From NCBI GenBank assembly GCA_919902625.1, contig CAKKRO010000024.1:1-34073 (forward strand): DNA of 34,073 bases, in the 5' to 3' direction. This DNA comes from Nitrosomonadaceae bacterium (GTDB lineage Bacteria; Pseudomonadota; Gammaproteobacteria; Burkholderiales; Nitrosomonadaceae). Below, piece after piece: positions 6,943 to 15,160 of this stretch (position 1 is the stretch's first letter; each line of letters opens with the position of its first letter). The translations under genes and the position numbers were made by a program. The notes below the pieces were generated by a model that was given only the letters and a program-made list of their open reading frames with translations, was not told where the DNA came from and searched no databases.

Positions 6943-7803
6943 TTGCCATCAAAATCTGAACGACTGAATACGGCTGATCACAGTCGCGATAACGTTGGGC
7001 TCACTTATGTTTATCCGGTGATCTCACGTCGCGCGGGTGGCGTTTCCATCGGCATCAATCTGAATCCTAACAATGCATGTAACTGGCGATGTGTTTATTG
7101 CCAGGTACCTGATCTTAAACGTGGTTCCGCACCGCGCGTTGATTTAAACAAACTGGAAATTGAATTGCGTTCTTTTCTGCATGAATTGGTCGATGGCGAT
7201 TTCATGCAAAAATATGTGCCATTGGAAGCACGAAAAATTCACGATATTGCTTTGTCCGGTAATGGTGAACCAACCAGTGCGTTGGAATTTGATCAAGTCA
7301 TCGCATTGATTGCCCGTGTAAAAAAAGATTTTAAGTTGCCCGCTGATCTAAAAACAGTGCTCATTACCAATGGCAGTTTAATGAATCGGCCCGCCGTGCA
7401 GGCAGGATTGAAACTGATGGCCGAACTGAATGGAGAAGTCTGGTTCAAATTTGATCGCGCGTTATCCGAAGAAAGACAACACATCAATAATACCCACATA
7501 AGCCTGAAAAGAATTCGCAATCACCTGCAAATCGCAACCTCACTTTGCCCCACCTGGCTACAGACCTGCGTGTTCCAAATAAACGGAGAACCCCCCAGTG
7601 AACTGGAAATCAATGCTTACCTTAAGTTCATCAGGAGCCTAAAAGATGAGGGGTTACCGCTCCAAGGCGTTTTATTGTATGGCATCGCACGCCCTTCTTT
7701 GCAACCCGAAGCGCCATTATTGTCCCGAGTCAGCGAGTCATGGTTAATCGCTTATGGCGAGAAAATCAAAGCGCTGGGCCTGACTGTTAAGCTTAATCCA
7801 TAA
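6943..7803 (+). CDS. Radical SAM protein (COG0731-like, wyosine-synthetase-related)
   Basis: 286 aa with a TTG start preceded by AGGTAGG at about 6926-6933. The iron-sulphur motif CNWRCVYC gives C46, C50 and C53 (CxxxCxxC), and GNGEPT at 106-111 is the SAM-binding GGE-type motif. The rest matches the uncharacterised bacterial members of COG0731, whose archaeal relatives make the wyosine base of tRNA. Bacteria do not make wyosine, so the substrate is unknown. Its position head-to-head with queD hints at a link to 7-deazaguanine or another tRNA modification (inference). It is not obviously QueE, which is shorter. Confidence 0.85.
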   Translation: MPSKSERLNTADHSRDNVGLTYVYPVISRRAGGVSIGINLNPNNACNWRCVYCQVPDLKRGSAPRVDLNKLEIELRSFLHELVDGDFMQKYVPLEARKIHDIALSGNGEPTSALEFDQVIALIARVKKDFKLPADLKTVLITNGSLMNRPAVQAGLKLMAELNGEVWFKFDRALSEERQHINNTHISLKRIRNHLQIATSLCPTWLQTCVFQINGEPPSELEINAYLKFIRSLKDEGLPLQGVLLYGIARPSLQPEAPLLSRVSESWLIAYGEKIKALGLTVKLNP

Positions 7804-7864
7804 TAACTTCCGTTAAATCCGGCATCCAGATTCCTTGTAACTAATTTACAACAAAGAATATTTT

Positions 7865-7878
7865 TTGATATTTATCAA
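7865..7878. promoter_or_regulatory. Perfect FNR-type box upstream of the porin gene
   Basis: TTGATATTTATCAA is the exact TTGAT-N4-ATCAA consensus of FNR/ANR-family regulators. Its centre (7871.5) is exactly 41.5 bases before the start site predicted from the -10 box at 7901-7906, the class II activator position. It lies in the 320-base gap between the radical SAM gene and the porin start. Confidence 0.7.
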
Positions 7879-7897
7879 TGCTCATTTCCTATATAGC

Positions 7898-7906
7898 TGA
7901 TATAAA
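7898..7906 (+). promoter_or_regulatory. Predicted FNR-dependent extended -10 promoter of the porin
   Basis: TG-A-TATAAA: an extended -10 (TG at 7898-7899) with hexamer TATAAA at 7901-7906, predicting a start at about 7913 and a leader of about 210 bases before the ATG at 8124. There is no good -35 in front, as expected of an activator-dependent class II promoter. A second -10-like TATAAT at 7983-7988 could give an additional shorter transcript. Confidence 0.55.
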
Positions 7907-8123
7907 TTGCATTTATGTGCAACACATTAATAAATCAGAGTAAAGATACCCAATCTAGGCTTTAAGATAAATTGTTATCACTTATAATGGCGGCCTGGAT
8001 TATTTAAGAAAAGTAATACCGTACGTATTAAAAAGTGTTTTGCCAATAAAAATAAGCTACAAATTTTTGCACAGCATAACCCTGAAATATCAGGGTTGGC
8101 ATTCAGACAACAGGAGTCCCGTA

Positions 8124-9797
8124 ATGAATTCATCAAGCATTTTTCCTTTTTCAGCAAAGCTTATTGCTGAATTAAAAGTGCGTTTGGTAAAAAGCTCACA
8201 GCATTGGTTGCCTAAACTATGCTTATGTATGATCAGCCTATCAGGTGTAACCCTTCAGGCTTATGCATCAAACCCTTCCGCGCCTTCTGCTGATTCTTCT
8301 GCAACAAAAGTTGCCGAAAGCAAGTTTGACATGTCAAAAGTTCCACCGGTGACACCTATGCCGCGCCCTGGTTTATTCATTATGCCCCCAACCAGTCCCG
8401 GCTATTATTCACTCTGGGATATGGTCACCGGTAATAAGCGCGAGAAACCGCCGGTCGCGCCTTATGCTCCCTTTGCACTACTACCTACTTCAGCCTACGA
8501 CATTGATTTTCGTTATCTGGATACGCCAGGGCATGAGAAAGATATTTTTGATCCCATCAAAAGAATGGATCTAGGCAATGATTGGCTGCTATCTTTCGGA
8601 GGTAATTTCTGGTACCGCTACACGCATGAAACGGACAGCCGTTTAAATGCAGCCGGCACCAATAATGACTTCCATATGTTACGCACGCGATTCCACGCAG
8701 ACTTATGGTACAAAGACAAAGTACGTTTATTTGCAGAAGGTATTGACGCGCGCGCTTTCGGTTCTGAATTGCCTCCGCTCGTGACGGACAGGAACCATGC
8801 GGATATATTGAATCTGTTTACCGATATCAAACTGGCTAATGTCAATAATGGCCCCGTTTATGTCCGTGCGGGTCGCCAAGAATTACTGTATGGTTCACAA
8901 AGACTGATTTCCACTTTGGATTGGGTCAATACCCGCAGAACCTTTCAGGGTGTAAAAGCATTCTGGCGCACACCGGGATGGGATATTGATGCATTCTGGA
9001 TGCGCCCCATGGTCATCGAAAAAGGTAATGTCGATAATTGGGACACAAATCAGAATTTTTATGGATTATGGGCTTCTCATAGACCCAAACCAGGTCATTT
9101 GATTGATCTCTATTATCTCAGTCTGGATAACAATCGAAATGTTTCCCCTACCAATCTATCGCTGGGCAACATCATGCAAGGAAACTCGCTTGTCCATACG
9201 CTGGGTGGCCGTCTTGTAGGAAATATCGATAGCTTCCTGTATGAATTGGAAGGCATGTATCAGTTTGGTCAAAGATCGAATCTGGATATCTCTGCCTTTG
9301 CCGTGGCTACGGGTGTAGGTTATCGCTTACCCATGCCTATGAATCCGCAAGCCTGGATACGTTATGATTTTGCATCAGGCGATGGTAAATCCACTGATGG
9401 CCGAAGCAATACATTTAACCAGCTGTTTCCTTTTGGCCATTATTATATGGGCTTCCTGGATCGGGTAGGACGTCAGAATATACACGACTTCAATGCACAA
9501 TTTACTATGCATCCTGTTCCTTGGATCACATTCATTTCCCAATATCATCGATTCTATCTGGCGAACAATCGCGATTATTTGTATAACGCAGCCGGACTTG
9601 CCACATTGCGGGATATCACCGGTCAATCGGGTAGTCATATCGGGGATGAGATTGACTTCCGGGCAAATTTCCATGTAAATCGCCACCAGGATGTATTGGT
9701 TGGATATTCAAAAATGTTCAGTGGCAATTTCCTGGAAAAACAAGCCCCAGGAATTTCCCCTGACCTTTTCTATGTTCAGTACAACATTCGCTTTTAG
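8124..9797 (+). CDS. Alginate-export-family outer-membrane beta-barrel porin
   Basis: 557 aa from the ATG at 8124, chosen because CAGGAGT (8111-8117) lies in front of it; an open frame runs further up to a TTG at 8040 but without support. A long signal peptide ends at AYA (residue 48). The mature protein has a proline-rich start, then the AlgE/alginate-export barrel (PF13372): WLLSFGGNFWYRYTHET, MLRTRFHADLWYKDKVRLFAEGID, VYVRAGRQELLYGSQRLIS, alternating strands to the end, and a final phenylalanine in VQYNIRF for BAM-dependent insertion. The actual substrate is unknown; family members in non-alginate producers are general or special-purpose porins. The FNR box suggests it is made under low oxygen. 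Confidence 0.85.
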   Translation: MNSSSIFPFSAKLIAELKVRLVKSSQHWLPKLCLCMISLSGVTLQAYASNPSAPSADSSATKVAESKFDMSKVPPVTPMPRPGLFIMPPTSPGYYSLWDMVTGNKREKPPVAPYAPFALLPTSAYDIDFRYLDTPGHEKDIFDPIKRMDLGNDWLLSFGGNFWYRYTHETDSRLNAAGTNNDFHMLRTRFHADLWYKDKVRLFAEGIDARAFGSELPPLVTDRNHADILNLFTDIKLANVNNGPVYVRAGRQELLYGSQRLISTLDWVNTRRTFQGVKAFWRTPGWDIDAFWMRPMVIEKGNVDNWDTNQNFYGLWASHRPKPGHLIDLYYLSLDNNRNVSPTNLSLGNIMQGNSLVHTLGGRLVGNIDSFLYELEGMYQFGQRSNLDISAFAVATGVGYRLPMPMNPQAWIRYDFASGDGKSTDGRSNTFNQLFPFGHYYMGFLDRVGRQNIHDFNAQFTMHPVPWITFISQYHRFYLANNRDYLYNAAGLATLRDITGQSGSHIGDEIDFRANFHVNRHQDVLVGYSKMFSGNFLEKQAPGISPDLFYVQYNIRF

Positions 9798-9957
9798 GAG
9801 GCTGTCGGACTTAAGCAATCGTCACGAGCCAAGTGGGAGAACGAGTACAGATTTTCTTAATTTTGAGGCGCATAGCTAGACTATGCAACGAAAAATTGAG
9901 GAAATATGAACCGTTATCCCATTGGCGCAGTAGATTAGTCTTAAGTCCGACAGGCTC
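9798..9957. mobile_element. 160-bp palindromic MITE-like element abutting the porin stop codon
   Basis: Terminal inverted repeats GAGGCTGTCGGACTTAAG (9798-9815) and CTTAAGTCCGACAGGCTC (9940-9957) match at 17 of 18 positions. The whole element is one imperfect palindrome centred at about 9878: an inner hairpin GCATAG-CTAGA-CTATGC (9870-9886) is flanked by arms that pair through AATTTT/AAAATT and continue nearly to the ends. TAGGA occurs at 9795-9799 and again at 9959-9963, which could be a target duplication; the first copy supplies the porin's TAG stop. It encodes no protein. It will also act as a strong RNA hairpin at the porin mRNA's 3' end. Confidence 0.65.
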
Positions 9958-9984
9958 GTAGGATTCTTTAATCTGAACCAAACA

Positions 9985-10016
9985 ACAACGGCAGCAGTTT
10001 TATTGGCTGCCGTTGT
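9985..10016. terminator. Stem-loop between porin and alpha/beta hydrolase, probable shared terminator
   Basis: ACAACGGCAGC (9985-9995) and GCTGCCGTTGT (10006-10016) form an 11-bp perfect stem with a 10-base loop. On the + strand it is followed by CGCTTTTCTT, on the - strand by TTGTTTGGTT. It sits between the converging porin and hydrolase genes and can end transcription from both. Confidence 0.65.
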
Positions 10017-10043
10017 CGCTTTTCTTCCCAGTAAACCAACGAA

Positions 10044-10937
10044 TCAACGCGACAACAACCAATCCCGTACAATTTTAATTTGGTTGTCGTCCATAAGCAT
10101 GGGGGCATGACCGATCCCTGGCAGCTCAATAATTCTGGCTTTCGCGCCCCGCACCTGCATCTGCGCAGCAATCTCAGCCGTTAATACATCCGACTCAATT
10201 CCGCGCAGAACCAAGGTGGGTATATTCAACTGATCCCACTGTTCCCATAAATTAATGTCCTTGATCTCATGTTCTTTAAAACTTATTGCGATTTTTGGAT
10301 CATAGCGAAAACCGTAAGATCCATCCGCATATTCACGGGTGCTATGAATGGCCATATGATCCCACTGCTCTTCAGTCAGCGGACCAAAAGACACAGAAAT
10401 TACTTTCATGTACTTTTTAAATGCTTCAAAACTATCAAAACGAGGATCTTTGCCAACGTAATCAGCAATTCTTTTGAGAGCAACCGCAGGAATCAATGGA
10501 CCAATATCACTCATCACCAATTTATGGATTGGCGTTGGTATAGCCGTCTGTATCGCCAAGATCCACCCGATTAATCCGCCCATGGAAATGCCTACCCAGT
10601 CAAGCGTAACACTTGTAGCGTATTGAGCCTGAATATGCGCAATTAAAGACATGGCGTCAGAAAGATATAAAGGATAGTAATCATAGTCATGAGCATGCTC
10701 CAACCAGTCACTTTGACCGCGTCCCACTACATCAACACAAATCACTCTACAATCCGATTGGAGCGCACGCGCCAGATAATCGAAATCACGGCAGTTACGC
10801 GTTAATCCATGCGCACATACAACGATATGCGGGTTCTGTGGATCCCCCCAATCGGTATAAGCAATATAATGGGGTTCTTTTTGCTTGCCATCGGCTGATA
10901 GCGTGGGCACAAGTAATCGTTTCACAGGTATCTTCAT
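10044..10937 (-). CDS. Alpha/beta-fold hydrolase
   Basis: 297 aa. Alpha/beta hydrolase with the oxyanion-hole HG at 43-44 (CAHGLTRN), the nucleophile elbow GISMGG with S118, and the late histidine in LPGIGHAPML at about residue 279; the acidic residue lies in LVLRGIESDVL. Esterase, lipase or C-C hydrolase are all possible; the substrate cannot be assigned. No signal peptide, so cytoplasmic. It is the last gene of the long minus-strand block, 217 bases after rng. Confidence 0.88.
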   Translation of the reverse strand: MKIPVKRLLVPTLSADGKQKEPHYIAYTDWGDPQNPHIVVCAHGLTRNCRDFDYLARALQSDCRVICVDVVGRGQSDWLEHAHDYDYYPLYLSDAMSLIAHIQAQYATSVTLDWVGISMGGLIGWILAIQTAIPTPIHKLVMSDIGPLIPAVALKRIADYVGKDPRFDSFEAFKKYMKVISVSFGPLTEEQWDHMAIHSTREYADGSYGFRYDPKIAISFKEHEIKDINLWEQWDQLNIPTLVLRGIESDVLTAEIAAQMQVRGAKARIIELPGIGHAPMLMDDNQIKIVRDWLLSR

Positions 10938-11158
10938 GATCTTGCTCTTATACTTATTCTCATCAGTCTTATATTTGAGCCGTTGAGTGCTCGGATTGAG
11001 GCTTTCTTATTTTCATGGCATGGAGTACATGGTTTCATGAAATGAGGGATGAAAACGGGATTACCCCGTACCCCATATAACCGGGAATTCCGGGAGCGGT
11101 CAGTCAAGTTTCCAGAAGACAGTGGGCTAACTCTGATTGTATTGATCGCTTGTGTCAC
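10934..11158 (-). CDS. Doubtful 74-codon open frame between rng and the hydrolase
   Basis: The frame starts with GTG overlapping the rng stop (GTGA) and ends with TGA overlapping the hydrolase ATG (ATGA), so it fits exactly into an operon. The protein is rich in S, R and N, has no recognisable domain, and its composition looks like non-coding sequence. A CTPCH word resembles a haem c motif but there is no export signal, so it is probably chance. I list it only because of the double 4-base overlap; the stretch may be intergenic sequence. Confidence 0.2.
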   Translation of the reverse strand: MTQAINTIRVSPLSSGNLTDRSRNSRLYGVRGNPVFIPHFMKPCTPCHENKKASIRALNGSNIRLMRISIRARS

Positions 11159-12609
11159 ATCAGAATCACGTCATATTGTTCTTGGGTATAGGATTCTTCA
11201 ACCTGCAGACTTATTGGCTTTGCTATAAAATCACCCAGTTGAGCCAGACTTTGCGACTCTTCATCAAGAAACAAATCAATCACTTGCTGTGACGCAAGAA
11301 TACGGAACCCGTTCGCCTCAAACTGCCTGGATTCTCGCAGCAATTCACGCAAAATCTCGTAACAAATTGTTTGCGCGGTTCTAATCTCCCCCCGCCCTTG
11401 ACAGGTCGGACAAGATTCACATAGTACATGTGCAAGACTTTCACGTGTACGCTTACGCGTCATCTCAACCAACCCAAGCGCACTAAACCCATTGACTGTT
11501 ATCCGCGTACGATCCCTCAGCAGGGCTTTATTGAATTCTGTTAATACCGCATTCTTATGCTCTTCGGAATCCATATCGATAAAATCAATGATGATAATTC
11601 CGCCGAGATTGCGCAAACGAAGCTGTCTTGCAATAACTTGAGCCGCTTCAAGATTTGTCTTGAAAATAGTGTCATCGAAATTGCGCACACCGATAAATCC
11701 GCCTGTGTTGACATCCATAGTCGTCAATGCTTCGGTTTGATCAATAATCAGGTATCCCCCTGATTTTAAATTGACTCGTTTGGCCAATGATTTGTCAATT
11801 TCTTCTTCAACGCCATATAAATCAAATAATGGGCGATCCCCGGTATATAAAGTGATCCGTTCAGTGTTATAAATCATATAATTTTGCGAGAATTTCACAA
11901 GTCTTTGAAAATTCTCACGCGAATCCACCAGAATCCGTGCCGTATCTTCATTCACGAAATCCCGCAATACCCGATGACTAAGATCCAGATCTTGATAAAG
12001 TAAAACAGGTGCTGCAATTGTTACGGATTTCTTCTGAATGTCATGCCACAACTTATGCAAGTATTCGAGATCTGCACGCAAATCACTTTCATCCGCTGCT
12101 TCAGCCATGGTCCTGATGATATAACCACCCTTCTCTTCCGCAGGTATGATTTGCTGTAATTTTTTGCGCAGTAATTCACGCTCACTATCATCTTCAATGC
12201 GTTGAGAGATGCCAATGTGAGATTCCTGAGGCAGATAAACCAACAGGCGGCCTGCCAAACTTATCTGTGTAGATAGTCGCGCTCCTTTTGTACCAATTGC
12301 ATCCTTAATGACTTGCACCAGAATACTATTACCTTCGTGCAATAATTTCTCGATAGGCTTGGCAGCATCACCATCCTGATTTGAATTCCAGATATCTGCA
12401 ACATGTAAAAATGCCGCCCGGTCAAGACCAATATCAACAAAAGCAGATTGCATTCCGGGCAGAACCCGGCTGACACGCCCATTATAAATATTTCCCACAA
12501 TGCCACGACCGCTCGTTCGCTCAATATGCAACTCTTGCGTTACACCTTGCTCTAACATGGCTACTCTGGTTTCTTGCGGGGTGATATTTACAAGAATTTC
12601 ATTGTTCAT
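11155..12609 (-). CDS. rng: Ribonuclease G
   Basis: 484 aa, close to the 489 aa of E. coli RNase G and lacking the long C-terminal scaffold of RNase E. An S1 domain lies at about 36-125 (GNIYNGRVSRVLPGMQSAFVDIG), followed by the DNase I-like catalytic part with D299 (MDVNTGGF), D342 and D345 (IIDFIDMD), and the zinc-link cysteines C400 and C403 (CPTC). It cuts single-stranded AU-rich RNA and matures the 16S rRNA 5' end. It follows maf, as in many proteobacteria, but with a 218-base gap. Confidence 0.95.
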   Translation of the reverse strand: MNNEILVNITPQETRVAMLEQGVTQELHIERTSGRGIVGNIYNGRVSRVLPGMQSAFVDIGLDRAAFLHVADIWNSNQDGDAAKPIEKLLHEGNSILVQVIKDAIGTKGARLSTQISLAGRLLVYLPQESHIGISQRIEDDSERELLRKKLQQIIPAEEKGGYIIRTMAEAADESDLRADLEYLHKLWHDIQKKSVTIAAPVLLYQDLDLSHRVLRDFVNEDTARILVDSRENFQRLVKFSQNYMIYNTERITLYTGDRPLFDLYGVEEEIDKSLAKRVNLKSGGYLIIDQTEALTTMDVNTGGFIGVRNFDDTIFKTNLEAAQVIARQLRLRNLGGIIIIDFIDMDSEEHKNAVLTEFNKALLRDRTRITVNGFSALGLVEMTRKRTRESLAHVLCESCPTCQGRGEIRTAQTICYEILRELLRESRQFEANGFRILASQQVIDLFLDEESQSLAQLGDFIAKPISLQVEESYTQEQYDVILM

Positions 12610-12768
12610 AGTTAATACAGATTATTCTTAAAATAAACCTAAATCTCAGGATTTGAGAACTTATCAAGCTAACGACAAGGTTTGTTGAAGCAATCCACAA
12701 GATATATCTGACTGAAATGCTACTTATAGTTTACTTATCGTTGAAACGGATGCAAAAAGCTACGATCA

Positions 12769-12784
12769 CTTAAGTCCGGCAGGC
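12769..12784. repeat. Solo end resembling the terminal repeat of the 9798-9957 element
   Basis: CTTAAGTCCGGCAGGC matches the right end of the MITE-like element (CTTAAGTCCGACAGGC) at 15 of 16 positions. It lies in the 218-base rng-maf gap and no opposite arm was found nearby. It may be the relic of a decayed copy. Confidence 0.4.
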
Positions 12785-12827
12785 CCCCGTCTTGTTATCA
12801 AATTGCAGAACCGTGACAAACTGATAA

Positions 12828-13448
12828 TCATGGGAAAAGCTCTATGCCAATTTCCTCTAACAACTGCGCCGTCTCATAGAGGGGCAATCCCATTACTCCA
12901 CTATAACTGCCGGATATTTCCACGATAAAGGCGGCAGCCATACCTTGCACAGCATAGGCGCCTGCTTTATCCAGAATATTATTATTGGCCAGATAGTTAC
13001 GAATTTCACGTTCACTAATTTCACGAAATCGTACTGTTGTTGTCGATAATCTCACCTGCACCGTATCTTTGACTCCGACACCGATTGCCGTCAGAACCTG
13101 ATGTGATCGTCCTGACAAGGCTGTCAGCATTTCTTTTGCATGCTCGATATCTCTTGGTTTACCTAAAATACACCCGTCAAGAGTGACAATCGTATCAGCC
13201 ACCAATACCGGCAATAAAGGTAATCTGCGTTGCATTACCCGCCTCCATCCTTCATTGGCTTTGGATCGAACGATACGATAGATATAATCCGCCGGAGTTT
13301 CATCAGTGAGCGGCTGTTCATCAATATCGACAGGACGGCCAAGCGTCTCTCGCATCAATAAAAGATTAAATTTCACGCCGATTTGCCTCAATAATTCACG
13401 TCTTCTGGGACTTCTTGAAGCAAGGTATATTTGGTTGTCAGAAAACAT
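12828..13448 (-). CDS. maf: Maf-like nucleoside triphosphate pyrophosphatase
   Basis: 206 aa. The phosphate-binding SRSPRR at 11-16, the catalytic D85 in VLVADTIVT, the RSKA segment and the C-terminal GSYSGVMGLPLYET are all present. Maf proteins hydrolyse dTTP, UTP or modified pyrimidine nucleotides and act in nucleotide pool cleaning and septum control. It lies between rlmH and rng in the conserved nadD-rsfS-rlmH-maf-rng cluster. Confidence 0.94.
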   Translation of the reverse strand: MFSDNQIYLASRSPRRRELLRQIGVKFNLLLMRETLGRPVDIDEQPLTDETPADYIYRIVRSKANEGWRRVMQRRLPLLPVLVADTIVTLDGCILGKPRDIEHAKEMLTALSGRSHQVLTAIGVGVKDTVQVRLSTTTVRFREISEREIRNYLANNNILDKAGAYAVQGMAAAFIVEISGSYSGVMGLPLYETAQLLEEIGIELFP

Positions 13449-13564
13449 CGCGATAAATACAGTCTCTAAAAATCGGATACGCTAAACCTATTGATATTAT
13501 CTCATCAATGACAGCTTAAAATGAGGATGAGAAGTAATTCTAGCCTATATTTCCATGATTTCAT

Positions 13565-14035
13565 TCAAGCCCGATGATAAGGGTGGCCCTTGATGATCGA
13601 TATGGCGCGATATAGCTGCTCCGCCAGTAATACACGAACAAGACCATGCGGCAAGGTCAATTTCGATAATGCGATCATTTCGCTAGCTGTCCGTTTGATA
13701 TCATCATGCAACCCATCTGCACCACCAATAACAAATGCAATAGCACCGCCATCGGTCGTCCACTGTGTGATTACATGAGCGAATCTTGCTGTAGTCCATT
13801 GCTGCCCCCTTTCATCAAGAACCACAATCCGGCAATCTGGTGGCAGTGCTGCACGAATCCTCTGACATTCCGCAAATAACAATTGCCCGGTTTGTTTACC
13901 GCTCACACGCTTCTCCGGCTTAATTTCAAGCAAATGAACTGTTATTTCACGTGGCAAGCGTTTGATATATTCGGAATAGGCCGTTCTAACCCAATCAGGC
14001 ATCTTATTTCCCACCGCGAGTATGAAAAATTTCAT
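13565..14035 (-). CDS. rlmH: 23S rRNA (pseudouridine1915-N3)-methyltransferase
   Basis: 156 aa, the standard RlmH length. SPOUT methyltransferase with LDERG at 73-77, the SAM-binding FVIGGADG (101-108), and the C-terminal LAEQLYRA...GHPYHR that forms the trefoil knot and active site. It methylates pseudouridine 1915 of 23S rRNA on the 70S ribosome. It follows rsfS by 59 bases. No strong Shine-Dalgarno is visible before the ATG. Confidence 0.96.
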   Translation of the reverse strand: MKFFILAVGNKMPDWVRTAYSEYIKRLPREITVHLLEIKPEKRVSGKQTGQLLFAECQRIRAALPPDCRIVVLDERGQQWTTARFAHVITQWTTDGGAIAFVIGGADGLHDDIKRTASEMIALSKLTLPHGLVRVLLAEQLYRAISIIKGHPYHRA

Positions 14036-14094
14036 AATAAGGAAGAATCAGAAAGACTCACAACTTGCCTATTTTTATAAGTAAATTGACGGTA

Positions 14095-14421
14095 TCAATT
14101 TTTTCCAGACCATAAAGCCTTCAGATTGTAGTATTCACGTACAGCGGGCAGCATAATATGAACGATAACATCGCCCAAATCAACGAGAAGCCACTCCCCT
14201 GTTTGCTCTCCCTCCACACTATATACATTCCCCCCGGCAGCCTTAACTTTCACTTGTACATTGTTTGCCAATGATTTTGCCTGGCGGGTAGAATCCGCAC
14301 TGGCAATAATCATATACCCAAACATGGAAGTTATTTTTGAAACATCAATTACATCAATATCATATGCCTTAATATCCTCAAGGGCATCAACAATGGTATT
14401 TACCAGTTCTTCTGAATTCAT
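14095..14421 (-). CDS. rsfS: Ribosome silencing factor
   Basis: 108 aa. RsfS/RsfA (Iojap/DUF143) family: the N-terminal helix ELVNTIVDALEDIKAYDIDVIDV, then STRQAKSLANNV and GEWLLVDLGDVIVHIMLP are the family hallmarks. It binds ribosomal protein L14 and blocks subunit joining when nutrients are short. Its ATG overlaps the nadD stop as ATGA, so translation is coupled. Confidence 0.96.
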   Translation of the reverse strand: MNSEELVNTIVDALEDIKAYDIDVIDVSKITSMFGYMIIASADSTRQAKSLANNVQVKVKAAGGNVYSVEGEQTGEWLLVDLGDVIVHIMLPAVREYYNLKALWSGKN

Positions 14422-15095
14422 GTTTCTCCAGCATACAAACGATTGGATTGAATATAATCAGAGACATTTCCAGGAAGCAAATAACGTATGCTTTTTCCAG
14501 TTTTGATCAATGATCGTATTTGTGAGGCGGATATTTCCAGCAGTGATGTCTGCGCGGTAAATATAAAACCACTTGATTGAAGCGCCAGATCACCGGCGTC
14601 TGGAACACAGCGAGCAATAAACTCTTTTCTTATATCGGCAGGTAGATTCTGATCATCGTTTATGGCAGCGTAACCTGGGCGTGCGACAATAACAATATGG
14701 CATAAACCGAACAGTTCTTGCCAGCAATACCACTGATTTATTTTAATAAACGCGTCTATTCCCAATATAAAACAGAGTATTGCACCATCACCCAATTCGC
14801 TTTTATATTCGCGCAACGACTCCACCGTTGCACTGACTCCGGGACGATTTATTTCACGCTCATCCAGCGAGAACATCGTGTTATCCTGGATTGCCAAGCG
14901 AACCATTGCAGCGCGATGATTCCTCGATGCAACAGGGGTTGCCCGCAAACGAGGCGCACCGGAAGGAACAAAAATGATCCGGTTCAGACCGATGCTATCA
15001 AGCAGTTCTTCAGCAATACGAAGATGGCCATAATGGATAGGATCAAATGTCCCGCCATAAATACCAACCATGGGGATCTTATTGAGAGTCACCAC
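14418..15095 (-). CDS. nadD: Nicotinate-nucleotide adenylyltransferase
   Basis: 225 aa from a GTG start with AGGTG close in front; an ATG eight codons further in is also possible. The nucleotidyltransferase signature GGTFDPIHYGH is at 14-24, and ISASQIRS (from residue 188) is the second ATP-binding motif (ISxTxxR-like, with alanine in place of the usual threonine). It adenylates nicotinate mononucleotide in NAD synthesis. Gene order nadD-rsfS-rlmH is conserved in proteobacteria. Confidence 0.95.
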   Translation of the reverse strand: MVTLNKIPMVGIYGGTFDPIHYGHLRIAEELLDSIGLNRIIFVPSGAPRLRATPVASRNHRAAMVRLAIQDNTMFSLDEREINRPGVSATVESLREYKSELGDGAILCFILGIDAFIKINQWYCWQELFGLCHIVIVARPGYAAINDDQNLPADIRKEFIARCVPDAGDLALQSSGFIFTAQTSLLEISASQIRSLIKTGKSIRYLLPGNVSDYIQSNRLYAGET

Positions 15096-15160
15096 CTATG
15101 CCCATACAAAACCCATTAATATTCGATTCCTTTTCACGAATAAATATTCGTCACATTTTC

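Noticed and set aside
8040-8123. Longer porin gene model from TTG at 8040
   Set aside because: The extension places 28 residues before the signal peptide and has no ribosome site, while CAGGAGT precedes the ATG at 8124.
11020-11040. CTPCH, a haem c motif in the frame at 10934-11158
   Set aside because: The open frame has no signal peptide and is doubtful as a gene; a CxxCH word alone is easily random.
15136-15151. ACGAAT-AAAT-ATTCGT hairpin after aceF as a terminator
   Set aside because: Only six A/T-rich pairs and no T-run on the strand of aceF; too weak to call.
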